Source: Sphingobacteriaceae bacterium UBA2059
GTDB taxonomy: Bacteria > Bacteroidota > Bacteroidia > Sphingobacteriales > Sphingobacteriaceae
DNA length: 9,558 bases
Reading direction: 5' to 3'
NCBI GenBank assembly: GCA_002332615.1
Contig: DDAL01000029.1
Span: forward strand, 1-9,558
In this document: positions 1 through 6,831 of the stretch, one piece after another
Layout: each line of letters starts with the position of its first letter
How positions within the stretch are numbered: the first letter of the stretch is position 1
Notes under the pieces: generated by a model
What the model saw: the letters and a program-made list of their open reading frames with translations, nothing else
The model's database searches: none
Told to the model about the DNA's origin: nothing
Translations under genes and position numbers: made by a program

Positions 1-94
1 ATTTTTTAAGGTAATTAAAATCTCGTTTGAAAATTAATTGGAACTTTAGCTATCATGGGGAGCCCCGTGGTTAATAAAGATGTTATCGAAACCA

Positions 95-259
95 TTATTT
101 GCCTTTCAAAAGTTCAACTTTTTCTTTTTCTGCCTGTACCAAACGTTCATAAAGGTTTTTAGTTTCCCCTACCATTTTTAATAATTTGTCCGGTGGATTG
201 AACGTACAATGATAAAATGGGCCATGATTGTGTAGTGAACAGGCTATGATTAAGTGTTT
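95..259 (-). pseudogene. C-terminal remnant of a probable XRE/HTH transcriptional regulator
   Basis: On the minus strand an open frame runs from just after an in-frame TAG (260-262) to a TAA at 95-97, giving 54 residues. The only Met is at residue 29 (173-175), which leaves a 26-residue ORF if it is translated at all. The end of the frame contains LYERLVQAEKEKVELLKGK. This resembles the charged coiled-coil tail (YERLL..EKEK..LL) that ends many Bacteroidota XRE-family regulators, often with a linker similar to the NHGPFYHCTFNPPDKLL seen before it. The protein-like text continues upstream of the Met, but the DNA-binding N-terminus is absent because the permease gene begins nine bases away. I infer a truncated, non-functional gene left by a deletion or rearrangement. 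The family call rests on memory of such tails, and a short expressed peptide cannot be excluded. Confidence 0.4.
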
Positions 260-267
260 CTAAACAT

Positions 268-1464
268 CTAGTTACTTCCTGCTTTCTCTTTGGGTATAAT
301 CAGGTTAAGGATAACGCCTGTAAGGGCTGCAAGGCCAATGCCCGAAAGGGAGAAAGCTCCTATGTTTAAAACAGCACCGCCTATGCCAATGGTGAGAATG
401 AGCGACGCAATGACAATATTGCGTGTGGAACTAAGGTCTGTTTTGCTTTGAATAAGCGAACTGATACCGGCACTTGCTATGGTGCCAAACAGCAGCAGCA
501 TAATGCCTCCCAGTACTGCATTAGGGATGGAGCGAAGTAAGGCGCTTACTTTGCCTATCACGGAAAAAATGATGGCAGCGACTGCTGCAATGCGAACTAC
601 CTGCGGATTGGTGATCCTGGTGATGGACATCGCGCCGGTTACTTCGGCATAGGTGGTAACGGGAGGACCTCCGAGTATACCTGCGACAAGGCAGGCTAGT
701 CCGTCTCCAAATAAAGAGCGGTCCAGACCGGGGTCTTTAACAAAGTCCTTACCCGCGACGGTGTTTACAACGTATATATTGCCTATATGCTCAATGATGG
801 GTGCTATGGCTACCGGTAACATATACAACACGGGCTGCCACGAGAAAGACGGAAAAGTAAAGTTTGGAAGGCTTAACCAACTGGCTGAAGCTACCATATT
901 GAGGTCTACCTTGAAGAAGATTACGGCTGTAAGATACCCTGCTACAATTCCCATAAAGATGGGAATAAGTTTCATAAGGCCCCGGGCAAGCATAGTTACC
1001 ACGACCGCCGTAGACAGGGATATGATGGCAAGCAGCCAGTTTTCGCCAGCCATGTTTACAGCTGTGCCGGCAAGCGACAAACCAATGAGAATAATTACAG
1101 GGCCGATAACTATGGAAGGGAACAGGAACTCAATGAACCGAATACCTTTCCATCTTACAAGGGCACTTACCACGAAATAGACAATGGCTACTCCGGCCAT
1201 GCCTGATAGCGTGCCCGGAAGGCCGTAGAGCTCGGTAGCGCTGTTGATGGGAGCAATGAAAGCAAAGCTGCTGCCAAGAAAAATAGGTATTTTGCCTTTT
1301 GTACAGAGGTGAAAGATAAGGGTGCCTATGCCTGCTGTAAAGAGAGCTGTCGATGGATCCAGTCCTACCAGCAGGGGCACCAGGACCGTAGCTCCGAATG
1401 CAACAAATAGATATTGGACACCGATAATACCTTTTTTGAGCGGAGAGAGTGTATTGATTTCCAT
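268..1464 (-). CDS. uraA: NCS2 family uracil/xanthine permease (UraA-like)
   Basis: This is an inner-membrane proton symporter that imports a nucleobase, most likely uracil. At 398 residues it is slightly shorter than E. coli UraA but complete, and it is hydrophobic throughout, consistent with the 14-segment NCS2 fold. Family hallmarks are present. GSSFAFI (about 64-70) matches the substrate-site strand of UraA. IIEHIGN (223-229) carries Glu225, and TTYAEVTGAMSITR (270-283) carries Glu274; these correspond to the two uracil-binding glutamates. GGPP precedes the second motif, as is usual. The second motif has AEVTGAMSITR where UraA has GENIGVMAITR, so xanthine or another base is possible. The ATG at 1462-1464 starts MEINTLSPLKKGIIG, a normal family N-terminus. 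It lies 49 bp downstream of the lipid kinase on the same strand, and a TAnnTTTG box just before the start suggests it may also have its own promoter. Confidence 0.88.
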   Translation of the reverse strand: MEINTLSPLKKGIIGVQYLFVAFGATVLVPLLVGLDPSTALFTAGIGTLIFHLCTKGKIPIFLGSSFAFIAPINSATELYGLPGTLSGMAGVAIVYFVVSALVRWKGIRFIEFLFPSIVIGPVIILIGLSLAGTAVNMAGENWLLAIISLSTAVVVTMLARGLMKLIPIFMGIVAGYLTAVIFFKVDLNMVASASWLSLPNFTFPSFSWQPVLYMLPVAIAPIIEHIGNIYVVNTVAGKDFVKDPGLDRSLFGDGLACLVAGILGGPPVTTYAEVTGAMSITRITNPQVVRIAAVAAIIFSVIGKVSALLRSIPNAVLGGIMLLLFGTIASAGISSLIQSKTDLSSTRNIVIASLILTIGIGGAVLNIGAFSLSGIGLAALTGVILNLIIPKEKAGSN

Positions 1465-1471
1465 TTGAGCC

Positions 1472-1479
1472 CAAAGGTA
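1472..1479 (-). promoter_or_regulatory. Possible Bacteroidota -7 promoter box for the permease
   Basis: Read on the minus strand this is TACCTTTG, a full match to the Bacteroidota TAnnTTTG -7 consensus. It ends eight bases before the permease ATG, so a transcript started from it would be nearly leaderless. No TTG sits at the expected -33 position. The box is short enough to occur by chance, so the call is weak. Confidence 0.25.
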
Positions 1480-1513
1480 AAAATTTCTGCTTCTGTAAGG
1501 CGTTTTAAGGAGG

Positions 1514-2404
1514 TTATGGAATGAGAAACCTTAGCTGTTTATCCAGAAGTGTTACCTGTGCCCTGCCGGGTGCCTGAAGCTCTATGATTTCATCGTCGGT
1601 ATGAAGGTAATTGCCATTCCATAAAACGCTTATTTCTCTGCCTTTCAGGGGCTGTGCAAAGGCCGGCGGGAGGACCTCGGTGTTGCCGGCAATCTTTGAG
1701 GCGCAGGACATGCGATCGCTTTCGGACACAAGGGTAACGTCGAATAGTCCATCGCCGGGATTGCCGGATGGGTCGAGGTTTACATTAGGCCCTGCGTAAG
1801 GCATATTGGATACTTCTACCATAAGGTAGTCTCCTGAGTGGTCTTTGCCGTCGATACTTATATGGCAAGGGTGGGTTGGATAAGAAAGGCTGAGCTGGTG
1901 GAGTACCCGGGTTGCTCTTTTAAGCTCCTGCGCCGGGCTTTCGCTGTCATCGCCTGTGTTTTTCATATCCTCTATGAGCTGTGGAAGAAGCCCGTAGCCA
2001 AAGCTTTCTAAAAAGTAATAATCTTTGTCGTTTATATGGACCAGGCCTGCGTCTGTGTGTCGTATGTTTTTTTTCTTCCAGCTTTCAATTAGTTTTTCAA
2101 AAGGTTTGTCCGAGAGGTCCAGTGAGGCGGCAATATTATTAGCGGTGCCCGAAGGCAGTATGGCAAACAGGTGGTTTTGGTGTGTGTTTTGACTAAGCAA
2201 TGCTACAATTGCTTTCCTTACGGTTCCGTCGCCTCCGGCAATGGCTATGAGTTCTGTTTGGGGACGGAAGGCTGTCCAGTCGTAGTTTTTTACAGAAATA
2301 TACCGGCAGTTGTATCCTGCTGATTCTACTGAGCGGACGAGTTCTTTTCCGCTGTGTTCTTTGTCGCCTGCGCCTGGATTGTGGAGTAGCGTTACTATGT
2401 GCAT
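1514..2404 (-). CDS. Diacylglycerol kinase-like lipid kinase (DAGK catalytic domain)
   Basis: This is a soluble, DgkB/YegS-type lipid kinase that would phosphorylate a diacylglycerol or related lipid using ATP at the inner face of the membrane. Counting from the preferred start, NPGAG (9-13) is the nucleotide-binding start of the fold, GGDGTV (57-62) is the glycine-rich catalytic loop, and LPSGTANN (83-90) is the third conserved block. A C-terminal beta-sandwich follows, including GDGLFDVTLV and the closing QAPGRAQVTLLD stretch. The length of 296 residues is typical for the family. An upstream ATG at 2431 would add nine residues (MFEKIKIKL). I prefer 2404 because MHIVTLLHNPGAG fits the usual family start and because a TATGTTTG promoter-like box overlaps the upstream ATG. 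The true lipid substrate cannot be read from the sequence; sphingosine- or ceramide-type lipids are possible in Bacteroidota. Confidence 0.85.
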   Translation of the reverse strand: MHIVTLLHNPGAGDKEHSGKELVRSVESAGYNCRYISVKNYDWTAFRPQTELIAIAGGDGTVRKAIVALLSQNTHQNHLFAILPSGTANNIAASLDLSDKPFEKLIESWKKKNIRHTDAGLVHINDKDYYFLESFGYGLLPQLIEDMKNTGDDSESPAQELKRATRVLHQLSLSYPTHPCHISIDGKDHSGDYLMVEVSNMPYAGPNVNLDPSGNPGDGLFDVTLVSESDRMSCASKIAGNTEVLPPAFAQPLKGREISVLWNGNYLHTDDEIIELQAPGRAQVTLLDKQLRFLIP

Positions 2405-2424
2405 AAGCTTTATCTTGATCTTTT

Positions 2425-2432
2425 CAAACATA
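2425..2432 (-). promoter_or_regulatory. Possible Bacteroidota -7 promoter box for the lipid kinase
   Basis: On the minus strand this reads TATGTTTG, a full TAnnTTTG match. It overlaps the farther upstream ATG of the lipid kinase and lies 20 bases before the ATG at 2404. A transcript beginning about seven bases downstream of the box would have a leader of roughly 15 bases and would exclude the upstream start. No TTG is at the expected -33 spacing, so it is only half a promoter by sequence. Confidence 0.3.
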
Positions 2433-2478
2433 CGTATTGCTTTTTAGTTGGAATTAATAGGTCAATAAGTAATATGAT

Positions 2479-3216
2479 ATGAGAATTTTGATAACCAATG
2501 ATGATGGTATTTACAGCCCGGGTATTGCTGCACTGGCAAAGATTGCTTCGCGTTTTGGTGAAGTAAGAGTGGTGGCGCCGGATGTGGAACAGTCTTCCAT
2601 GGGGCATGCCGTGACTCACTCCAGGCCCCTTAGTTATAAAACATCTCCTGTATCTTTTGAGGGTATTAACGCTTACCGGGTAAACGGTACCCCGGCTGAT
2701 TGTGTGGCTTTAGGTACGCATTTATGGTCGGATACAGATGTAGTGCTTTCGGGCATTAATATGGGTCCTAACCTGGGCAATTCTATGTGGCACTCGGGTA
2801 CCCTGGCCGCCGCTAAGCAGGCTGTGCTATTGGGTATCAAGGGCATTGCCCTTAGTACGCCTGTGGGTAATACAGAGCCTGACTTTGATCGTCTGGCTCC
2901 ATATGTTGAAAGAACGCTGGAAATGTTACTTCCTGTAAATGAGCTTACCTTGTTTAACGTGAATTTTCCGGAAGAGCCTAAGGAGATTGTATGGACCCGG
3001 CAGTCGGTTCGTTTGTATGACGGGACTATTGTGCCCACGACCGACCCTCTGAACCGCAAGCTGTACTGGTTTACAGTGAAGCCGCTGGAAGAGGCTGAGG
3101 AAGGTACCGACCGCTGGGCGGTAGAAAGGGGCAATGTTTCTATTACGCCGCTGAGGCTTGATCTTACGGATGAAGCTCAGCTTGAAAGCTTTAAAACAAT
3201 GCACCCTTTAAAGTGA
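2479..3216 (+). CDS. surE: 5'/3'-nucleotidase SurE
   Basis: SurE is a cytoplasmic metal-dependent phosphatase that removes phosphate from nucleoside 5'- and 3'-monophosphates and is linked to survival in stationary phase. The N-terminus MRILITNDDG carries the adjacent metal-binding aspartates Asp8 and Asp9. The block VEQSSMGHAVT (37-46) carries the metal-binding serine. VNGTPADCV (68-76) is the conserved substrate loop, and SGINMGPNLG (91-100) carries the metal-binding Asn94, followed by SGTLAAAKQA. The length of 245 residues is normal and the protein is complete. The ATG at 2479 gives the canonical start with no extension. It diverges from the lipid kinase across 74 bp. Its TGA stop overlaps a possible GTG start of the downstream HAD gene, which suggests co-transcription and perhaps translational coupling. 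Confidence 0.96.
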   Translation: MRILITNDDGIYSPGIAALAKIASRFGEVRVVAPDVEQSSMGHAVTHSRPLSYKTSPVSFEGINAYRVNGTPADCVALGTHLWSDTDVVLSGINMGPNLGNSMWHSGTLAAAKQAVLLGIKGIALSTPVGNTEPDFDRLAPYVERTLEMLLPVNELTLFNVNFPEEPKEIVWTRQSVRLYDGTIVPTTDPLNRKLYWFTVKPLEEAEEGTDRWAVERGNVSITPLRLDLTDEAQLESFKTMHPLK

Positions 3217-3239
3217 ATTTGATTATAAAGCAGTCGAGA

Positions 3240-3878
3240 ATGAAGAATAAAAAAGCGCTGATTGTTGATCTGGATAATACAGTCTATCCGGTTAAGTCTA
3301 TAGGGGAGCAGCTTTTCGCTCCTCTCTTTGAATTGATGCAGGAGTATGGCTGGACGCCCGGAACGGACCGCTTTGAAGGTGTGAAAGAAGATATTATGAG
3401 AAGACCTTTCCAGAAGGTGGCAGACGATAATGGGTTTAATGCTGAACTTGTGCAAAGGGCCCTGGAGCTTCTGCGTACTACGGAGTATACCGGAGAGATG
3501 AATCCTTATGCGGATTATGAGAGTTTACGCCGGCTTCCGGCGGATAAGTATCTGGTGACCACCGGCTTTGAGAAACTGCAGCGTAGCAAAGTAAGGCAAC
3601 TGGGAATTGAGGCAGACTTTAAAAAAGTTAGTGTTGTTGACCCTGATGTGTCTGACTTGAGCAAAGCGGATATTTTTAAGGCTATTATGCATGAAGAGAA
3701 CTTAAAGCCTGAGGATGTACTGGTGATTGGCGATGATCCGGAATCGGAGATAGCTGCGGCGCGTAGTCTGGGTATGGATACTTTTTTATACGAAAAGGAA
3801 AAAGCCCATCCGCGGGCTGAAGCAACCTGCAGGGGAAGTAATTTCGGCGACCTGGAGAATATTTTTCGGCTTAAGTAG
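3240..3878 (+). CDS. HAD-superfamily hydrolase (phosphatase-like)
   Basis: This is a haloacid dehalogenase-type phosphohydrolase, probably a small-molecule phosphatase in the cytoplasm. Numbered from the ATG at 3240 (212 residues), motif I is DLDNT (10-14), with nucleophile Asp10 and acid/base Asp12. A helical cap follows at roughly 20-90. Motif II is LVTTGF (105-110), the motif III lysine is probably Lys142 in LSKADIF, and motif IV is VIGDDPESEI (162-171) with Asp165/Asp166. All catalytic residues are present. A GTG at 3213 would add nine residues (MNLIIKQSR) and overlap the surE stop as GTGA. I prefer the ATG because MKNKKALIVDLDNT is the usual spacing to motif I, but the overlap is a real argument for the GTG. 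Lying directly after surE on the same strand, it is probably in the same operon. The substrate is unknown. Confidence 0.87.
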   Translation: MKNKKALIVDLDNTVYPVKSIGEQLFAPLFELMQEYGWTPGTDRFEGVKEDIMRRPFQKVADDNGFNAELVQRALELLRTTEYTGEMNPYADYESLRRLPADKYLVTTGFEKLQRSKVRQLGIEADFKKVSVVDPDVSDLSKADIFKAIMHEENLKPEDVLVIGDDPESEIAAARSLGMDTFLYEKEKAHPRAEATCRGSNFGDLENIFRLK

Positions 3879-3891
3879 CTGACAGAACTTT

Positions 3892-3903
3892 ACCTGGCCA
3901 GGT
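3892..3903. repeat. 12-bp perfect palindrome ACCTGGCCAGGT
   Basis: This self-complementary dodecamer sits in the 75-bp gap between the HAD gene and the glycoside hydrolase gene, about 50 bases before the hydrolase start. No T-run follows, so it does not look like an intrinsic terminator. It could be a dimeric regulator's binding site controlling the hydrolase, or chance. Confidence 0.25.
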
Positions 3904-3953
3904 TGTTAAGTGTTTGCTGAAGCTGTTTGCCTTAATGTAACTATATTGCTGGT

Positions 3954-5957
3954 ATGAATATGCCTGAACAGTATGCCCCTAAAGGAACATTACGCGAAGA
4001 GGAACTTCCAATAATGATTGGTGCTGAGGTTTTTATTGAACCGGGGCAGAGGGCGGAAGATGTGGATACGTGGTTTAAAGCTCTACGGGACTGCAATATG
4101 ACGGTTACCCGGATACGCATGTTCGAGACGTATATGCGGCAGGAGGATGGGAGCTGGGATTTTTCTTTATTTGACAGGGCCTTTGAGGCTGCAGACAGGT
4201 ATGGCATAAAGGTGTACGCAAATCTTTTTCCAGCTACTTCTTTCGATGATGTTGGCGGGTTTAAGTTTCCATCATCGAGGGTACATATGGAGTCGATTGC
4301 GGCGTATATAGAAGCGGTGGTCTCGCATTTTAGCATCTTTGATTCACTCTATGGCTGGGTGCCCATCAATGAACCGGGAGGTGGAAGACTGGACGGCGAG
4401 CTCGCCCGGGAGCTTTTTGTAACATGGAAACAGGGAGCCGGAAAAAGACCGGCAGACGCATCAGGCTATCCTCATTTTGACTTTGCTGATGAGCGCTTCC
4501 TGCTGTATTACAATACCTGGTTTCTGGAATGGCTTGTTGACGAAATAAGAAAGCATGATGTGAACAGGCCAATCCATGTGAATAATCATAACATCTTCGA
4601 ACTGGTTGCCGAATATGATTTTCCTTCGTGGCGCCCTTTGTTGAGCAGCCTGGGCGGCTCGGCCCATGCAAGCTGGCATTTTAAGTACTTTGAAAGAAGG
4701 GAGTATGCCCTGGCAATAGCTGCCAACAGCGAGCTGCTGCGCTCGGGCGCCGGCCCTATTCCGTGGATGATGACGGAGCTTCAGGGCGGCAATAATACGT
4801 ACAGTGCATTTGAGCCTTTATGCCCGACACCTCAGGAAATAGAGCAATGGCTTTGGATTACGCTTGGAGCTGGCAGCAAGGGTTCGATTTTCTGGTGCCT
4901 GAATGCCCGGGCTTCGGGCTTTGAAGCGGGTGAATGGGCTATGCTGAACTATCAGAATGAACCTTCGGACCGTATGCTGGCTGCCGCGGAGTGCGCCGGA
5001 ATTATTGGGGCACACTCCGAATTGTTCTCGAAAGCTGAGGTGGCTGATTCGGGCGTAAATCTTATCTATACCCGGGAATCTTTATGGATTGAAGACAGAC
5101 TGCAGGTGGAGGCGAGTTCCTTTTACCACGGAAGGGCAAAGGGTGGCAGTATGAAATCTGTACTGGCGTTCTATGAGGCTCTTTGTAATAGGGGTGTTCA
5201 GGCTAACATTAAAGAGATAGGGGAGTTTGACTTTGATCAAGATGACTTTGTGGGAGTGAGTATTATCTTTGCTCATCAGATTTCGATTCCTGAGGTTTAC
5301 TTCGAAAAGCTTGAAAACTTTGCTAGAAAGGGGGGCCGCCTGGTCTTTGAAGGGCTTAGTGGGTATTACAATGAGGTTGCAATTTGCCAGTTTCAAACGG
5401 GCTTTCCGTTGTCACGGCTTATGGGTGCATCTATAAAAGAAGTTAAACTAATAGCTGATTTATTTACTACCGCATTTAATGATACGGACTTGTTTGTACC
5501 GTCGCATTTATGGCGGGGGACACTGCTGACTGATACGGCGATACCTTTAGCATGGGACGAGCACGGGGTATATGCTTCTGTAAATAAATTTGGTGCGGGA
5601 GAGGTTATCTGGCTGCCTTCCCTGCTGGCTCTTGGAAGCCGGATAAAAAAAGATTACAGTGCTTTGGAGCGCTTATTGGATCTATGGCTGTTTCCGGAAG
5701 GAACAAAGGACTTTGTGTGTTTTTCCAGTTGCTGTGAGCATGTGATTCTCAGGACCTTGAACTCAGCCGGTGGCTGGATCCTCATTCTGATAAATAAAGG
5801 AGAGCGAACTGCTTGTGTGAGCCTGTCGGTGCCCCCTGAAATGAAGACTGCAGAGACTAAGATACTTTTTGGCAGTCGATACGGACACCTGAACGGCAAA
5901 GAGGTGCAGCTTATGCCTGAGGGCACTATGGTGCTTTATGTTAAACCGGCCTGCTAA
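3954..5957 (+). CDS. GH42-like (clan GH-A) glycoside hydrolase, putative beta-galactosidase
   Basis: This is a large retaining glycoside hydrolase with the three-part layout of GH42 enzymes. A TIM barrel spans about residues 18-360, an alpha/beta trimerisation-like domain (GATase fold) about 368-500, and a small C-terminal beta domain follows. In the barrel, TRIRMFE (52-58) and the strand ending YANLFP (88-93) fit the GH42 pattern. NE at 139-140 in WVPINEPGGG places Glu140 as acid/base, and WMMTELQGGNNTYS (271-284) places Glu275 as the nucleophile. The segment KGGSMKSVLAFYEAL (397-411) opens the second domain. The length of 667 residues is normal for GH42. There is no signal peptide, so it probably acts in the cytoplasm on imported oligosaccharide. 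The four-cysteine zinc site of many GH42 proteins is not visible, so it may belong to a divergent or different GH-A family. No transporter or SusCD pair lies nearby. A second ATG at 3960 is an alternative start. Confidence 0.75.
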   Translation: MNMPEQYAPKGTLREEELPIMIGAEVFIEPGQRAEDVDTWFKALRDCNMTVTRIRMFETYMRQEDGSWDFSLFDRAFEAADRYGIKVYANLFPATSFDDVGGFKFPSSRVHMESIAAYIEAVVSHFSIFDSLYGWVPINEPGGGRLDGELARELFVTWKQGAGKRPADASGYPHFDFADERFLLYYNTWFLEWLVDEIRKHDVNRPIHVNNHNIFELVAEYDFPSWRPLLSSLGGSAHASWHFKYFERREYALAIAANSELLRSGAGPIPWMMTELQGGNNTYSAFEPLCPTPQEIEQWLWITLGAGSKGSIFWCLNARASGFEAGEWAMLNYQNEPSDRMLAAAECAGIIGAHSELFSKAEVADSGVNLIYTRESLWIEDRLQVEASSFYHGRAKGGSMKSVLAFYEALCNRGVQANIKEIGEFDFDQDDFVGVSIIFAHQISIPEVYFEKLENFARKGGRLVFEGLSGYYNEVAICQFQTGFPLSRLMGASIKEVKLIADLFTTAFNDTDLFVPSHLWRGTLLTDTAIPLAWDEHGVYASVNKFGAGEVIWLPSLLALGSRIKKDYSALERLLDLWLFPEGTKDFVCFSSCCEHVILRTLNSAGGWILILINKGERTACVSLSVPPEMKTAETKILFGSRYGHLNGKEVQLMPEGTMVLYVKPAC

Positions 5958-6226
5958 GGGGAGGGCTGCGTACGGGTTGTTATATATGCTTTGAGCACGC
6001 CAACTGCCTTGAACCGCTTGAATACTGAAGCGGTATGAGGTGCTTCACTGAGTTCCTCGCTCAGGTCCTGGCCGGCCCAGTGCTCGTAGTGCTGCCCTTT
6101 ACGCCATAACCTGCTTTCGGTGACATCGTATATAAGACCTTTATAGGCCACCCATATCTCCGGCTTGTCCTGCCCGTTCCTGAGGGCGAGTTGCCCGGTG
6201 GTATATGAAGGTAAATTCGGATCCAT
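5954..6226 (-). CDS. Cytochrome b5-like heme/steroid-binding domain protein
   Basis: This is a 90-residue single-domain protein of the cytochrome b5-like (predicted heme/steroid-binding) family. After YTTGQLALRNGQDKPEIWVA comes YKGLIYDVTESRLWRKGQHYEHWAGQ, and then the APHTASVFKRFKAVGVL end. Candidate heme ligands are His46 or His49 and His64 (APH). No signal peptide or membrane segment is visible, so a cytoplasmic protein is likely. I chose the ATG at 6224-6226, one base after the upstream gene's TAA. The longer frame from 6253 begins inside that gene and adds nine residues unlike the family. The tight spacing implies co-transcription and probably re-initiation after the secreted protein is translated. 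Its TAG stop overlaps the convergent hydrolase's TAA. Heme binding is inferred from the family, and its redox partner is unknown. Confidence 0.82.
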   Translation of the reverse strand: MDPNLPSYTTGQLALRNGQDKPEIWVAYKGLIYDVTESRLWRKGQHYEHWAGQDLSEELSEAPHTASVFKRFKAVGVLKAYITTRTQPSP

Positions 6227-6227
6227 C

Positions 6228-6764
6228 TTATTTCGTGGCAAGGGCCTGTTCAATGGTCTTCATTTCCACGGGTGTAAAGCGCCCGGTTTTATTGAGGAAC
6301 CATAGGATATGGCCGGAATGCGTGCTATCCATTTTTCCAAGCTTCTTTTTATGTGCCAGTTCAAGCATTTTGGCTTTATCGTTTTCCAGATGAGAGGAAA
6401 GCCCCAGGTAGGAAGGGATGTAATGCTCAATGCTGAAGCGTATGAAGCGTATCTCAAGATTATCCGAATTGCTGCTTATTGCCCTGTTAAGGTTTGACAG
6501 GCCTCCTTTGAGGTAACTGAGTTTGCTGACCGGATTCCAGACGTGTTTGGCCATCATCGCTTTGGAACCGCCCAGGTAGGCTAGCATGAGCGGATCTGTG
6601 CTTTTGTTGCGGTTCATTGATGTGTAAAACGTTTCGGCCGCTTTTTTGTCATTTATTGACTTATGAAAAGCGCTTCGCACATTGTTGATATCCTGGGCAA
6701 TGATGTTAAGCGGATTGAGGAGTAAAAGGAAAAATGCAGAACAGAGGCAGCGTATTTTTAGCAT
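6228..6764 (-). CDS. Secreted or periplasmic protein of unknown function
   Basis: I do not recognise a named family. From the ATG at 6764 the protein is 178 residues. It opens with a signal peptide, MLKIRCLCSAFFLLLL followed by NPLNIIAQ, and likely cleavage after IIA by signal peptidase I; there is no lipobox. The mature part is helical and looks like a TPR-type scaffold: LAYLGGSKAMMAKHVWNP, then YLKGGLSNLNRAI, then LEIRFIRFSIEHYIPSYLGL. I recall similar sequences in other Bacteroidota with unknown role. Starts at 6782 (ATG) and 6797 (TTG) are open. I prefer 6764 because it gives the cleanest signal peptide and lies downstream of a TAnnTTTG box at 6795-6802. It is the first gene of a two-gene unit with the b5-like protein, one base apart, which suggests a shared process that I cannot name. 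Confidence 0.7.
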   Translation of the reverse strand: MLKIRCLCSAFFLLLLNPLNIIAQDINNVRSAFHKSINDKKAAETFYTSMNRNKSTDPLMLAYLGGSKAMMAKHVWNPVSKLSYLKGGLSNLNRAISSNSDNLEIRFIRFSIEHYIPSYLGLSSHLENDKAKMLELAHKKKLGKMDSTHSGHILWFLNKTGRFTPVEMKTIEQALATK

Positions 6765-6794
6765 ATTTAAACTAATGAGCATTTTGATGGTTCC

Positions 6795-6802
6795 CAAAGT
6801 TA
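6795..6802 (-). promoter_or_regulatory. Possible Bacteroidota -7 promoter box for the secreted-protein/b5 unit
   Basis: On the minus strand this reads TAACTTTG, a full TAnnTTTG match. Transcription starting about seven bases later would give a leader of about 24 bases to the ATG at 6764. The box overlaps the TTG start at 6797, arguing against that start. No TTG is at the usual -33 spacing. Confidence 0.3.
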
Positions 6803-6812
6803 AGGGCTTAAC
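6799..6812. repeat. Operator-like inverted repeat GTTAAG-GG-CTTAAC
   Basis: Two perfect 6-bp arms with a 2-bp spacer overlap the putative -7 box (6795-6802) in the divergent region between the secreted-protein gene and the mscS-like gene. This is the size and placement of a dimeric repressor site. AT-rich arms of this length can arise by chance. Confidence 0.25.
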
Positions 6813-6823
6813 GCAAAGATTTG

Positions 6824-6831
6824 TATGTTTA
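6824..6831 (+). promoter_or_regulatory. Weak -7-like box upstream of the MscS-type gene
   Basis: TATGTTTA differs from TAnnTTTG only at the last base and lies 44 bases before the ATG at 6876. A small inverted repeat, TGTGT-TGTT-ACACA (6841-6854), lies between box and gene. No TTG is found at the expected -33 distance. Confidence 0.18.

Noticed and set aside
52..71. Hairpin with GGGG/CCCC core downstream of the regulator remnant
   Set aside because: The stem pairs only with two G-U wobbles on the plus strand. On the minus strand, where the genes are transcribed, those become A-C mismatches, and no T-run follows. It is not a convincing terminator.
1..94. AT-rich left edge searched for genes, tRNA and repeats
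   Set aside because: No open frame with protein character, tRNA fold or direct repeat was seen; it looks like plain intergenic sequence.
653..1180. 175-codon open frame on the plus strand, antisense to the permease
   Set aside because: It lies entirely within the well-supported NCS2 permease gene. Its translation shows no domain pattern and is explained by the codon bias of the opposite strand.
2405..2478. Possible divergent promoter for surE
   Set aside because: No TAnnTTTG box faces surE in this gap, so I could not assign a promoter on the plus strand.
2673..3134. 153-codon minus-strand frame inside surE
   Set aside because: surE is unambiguous here; the antisense frame is Ser/Arg-rich with no recognisable motif.
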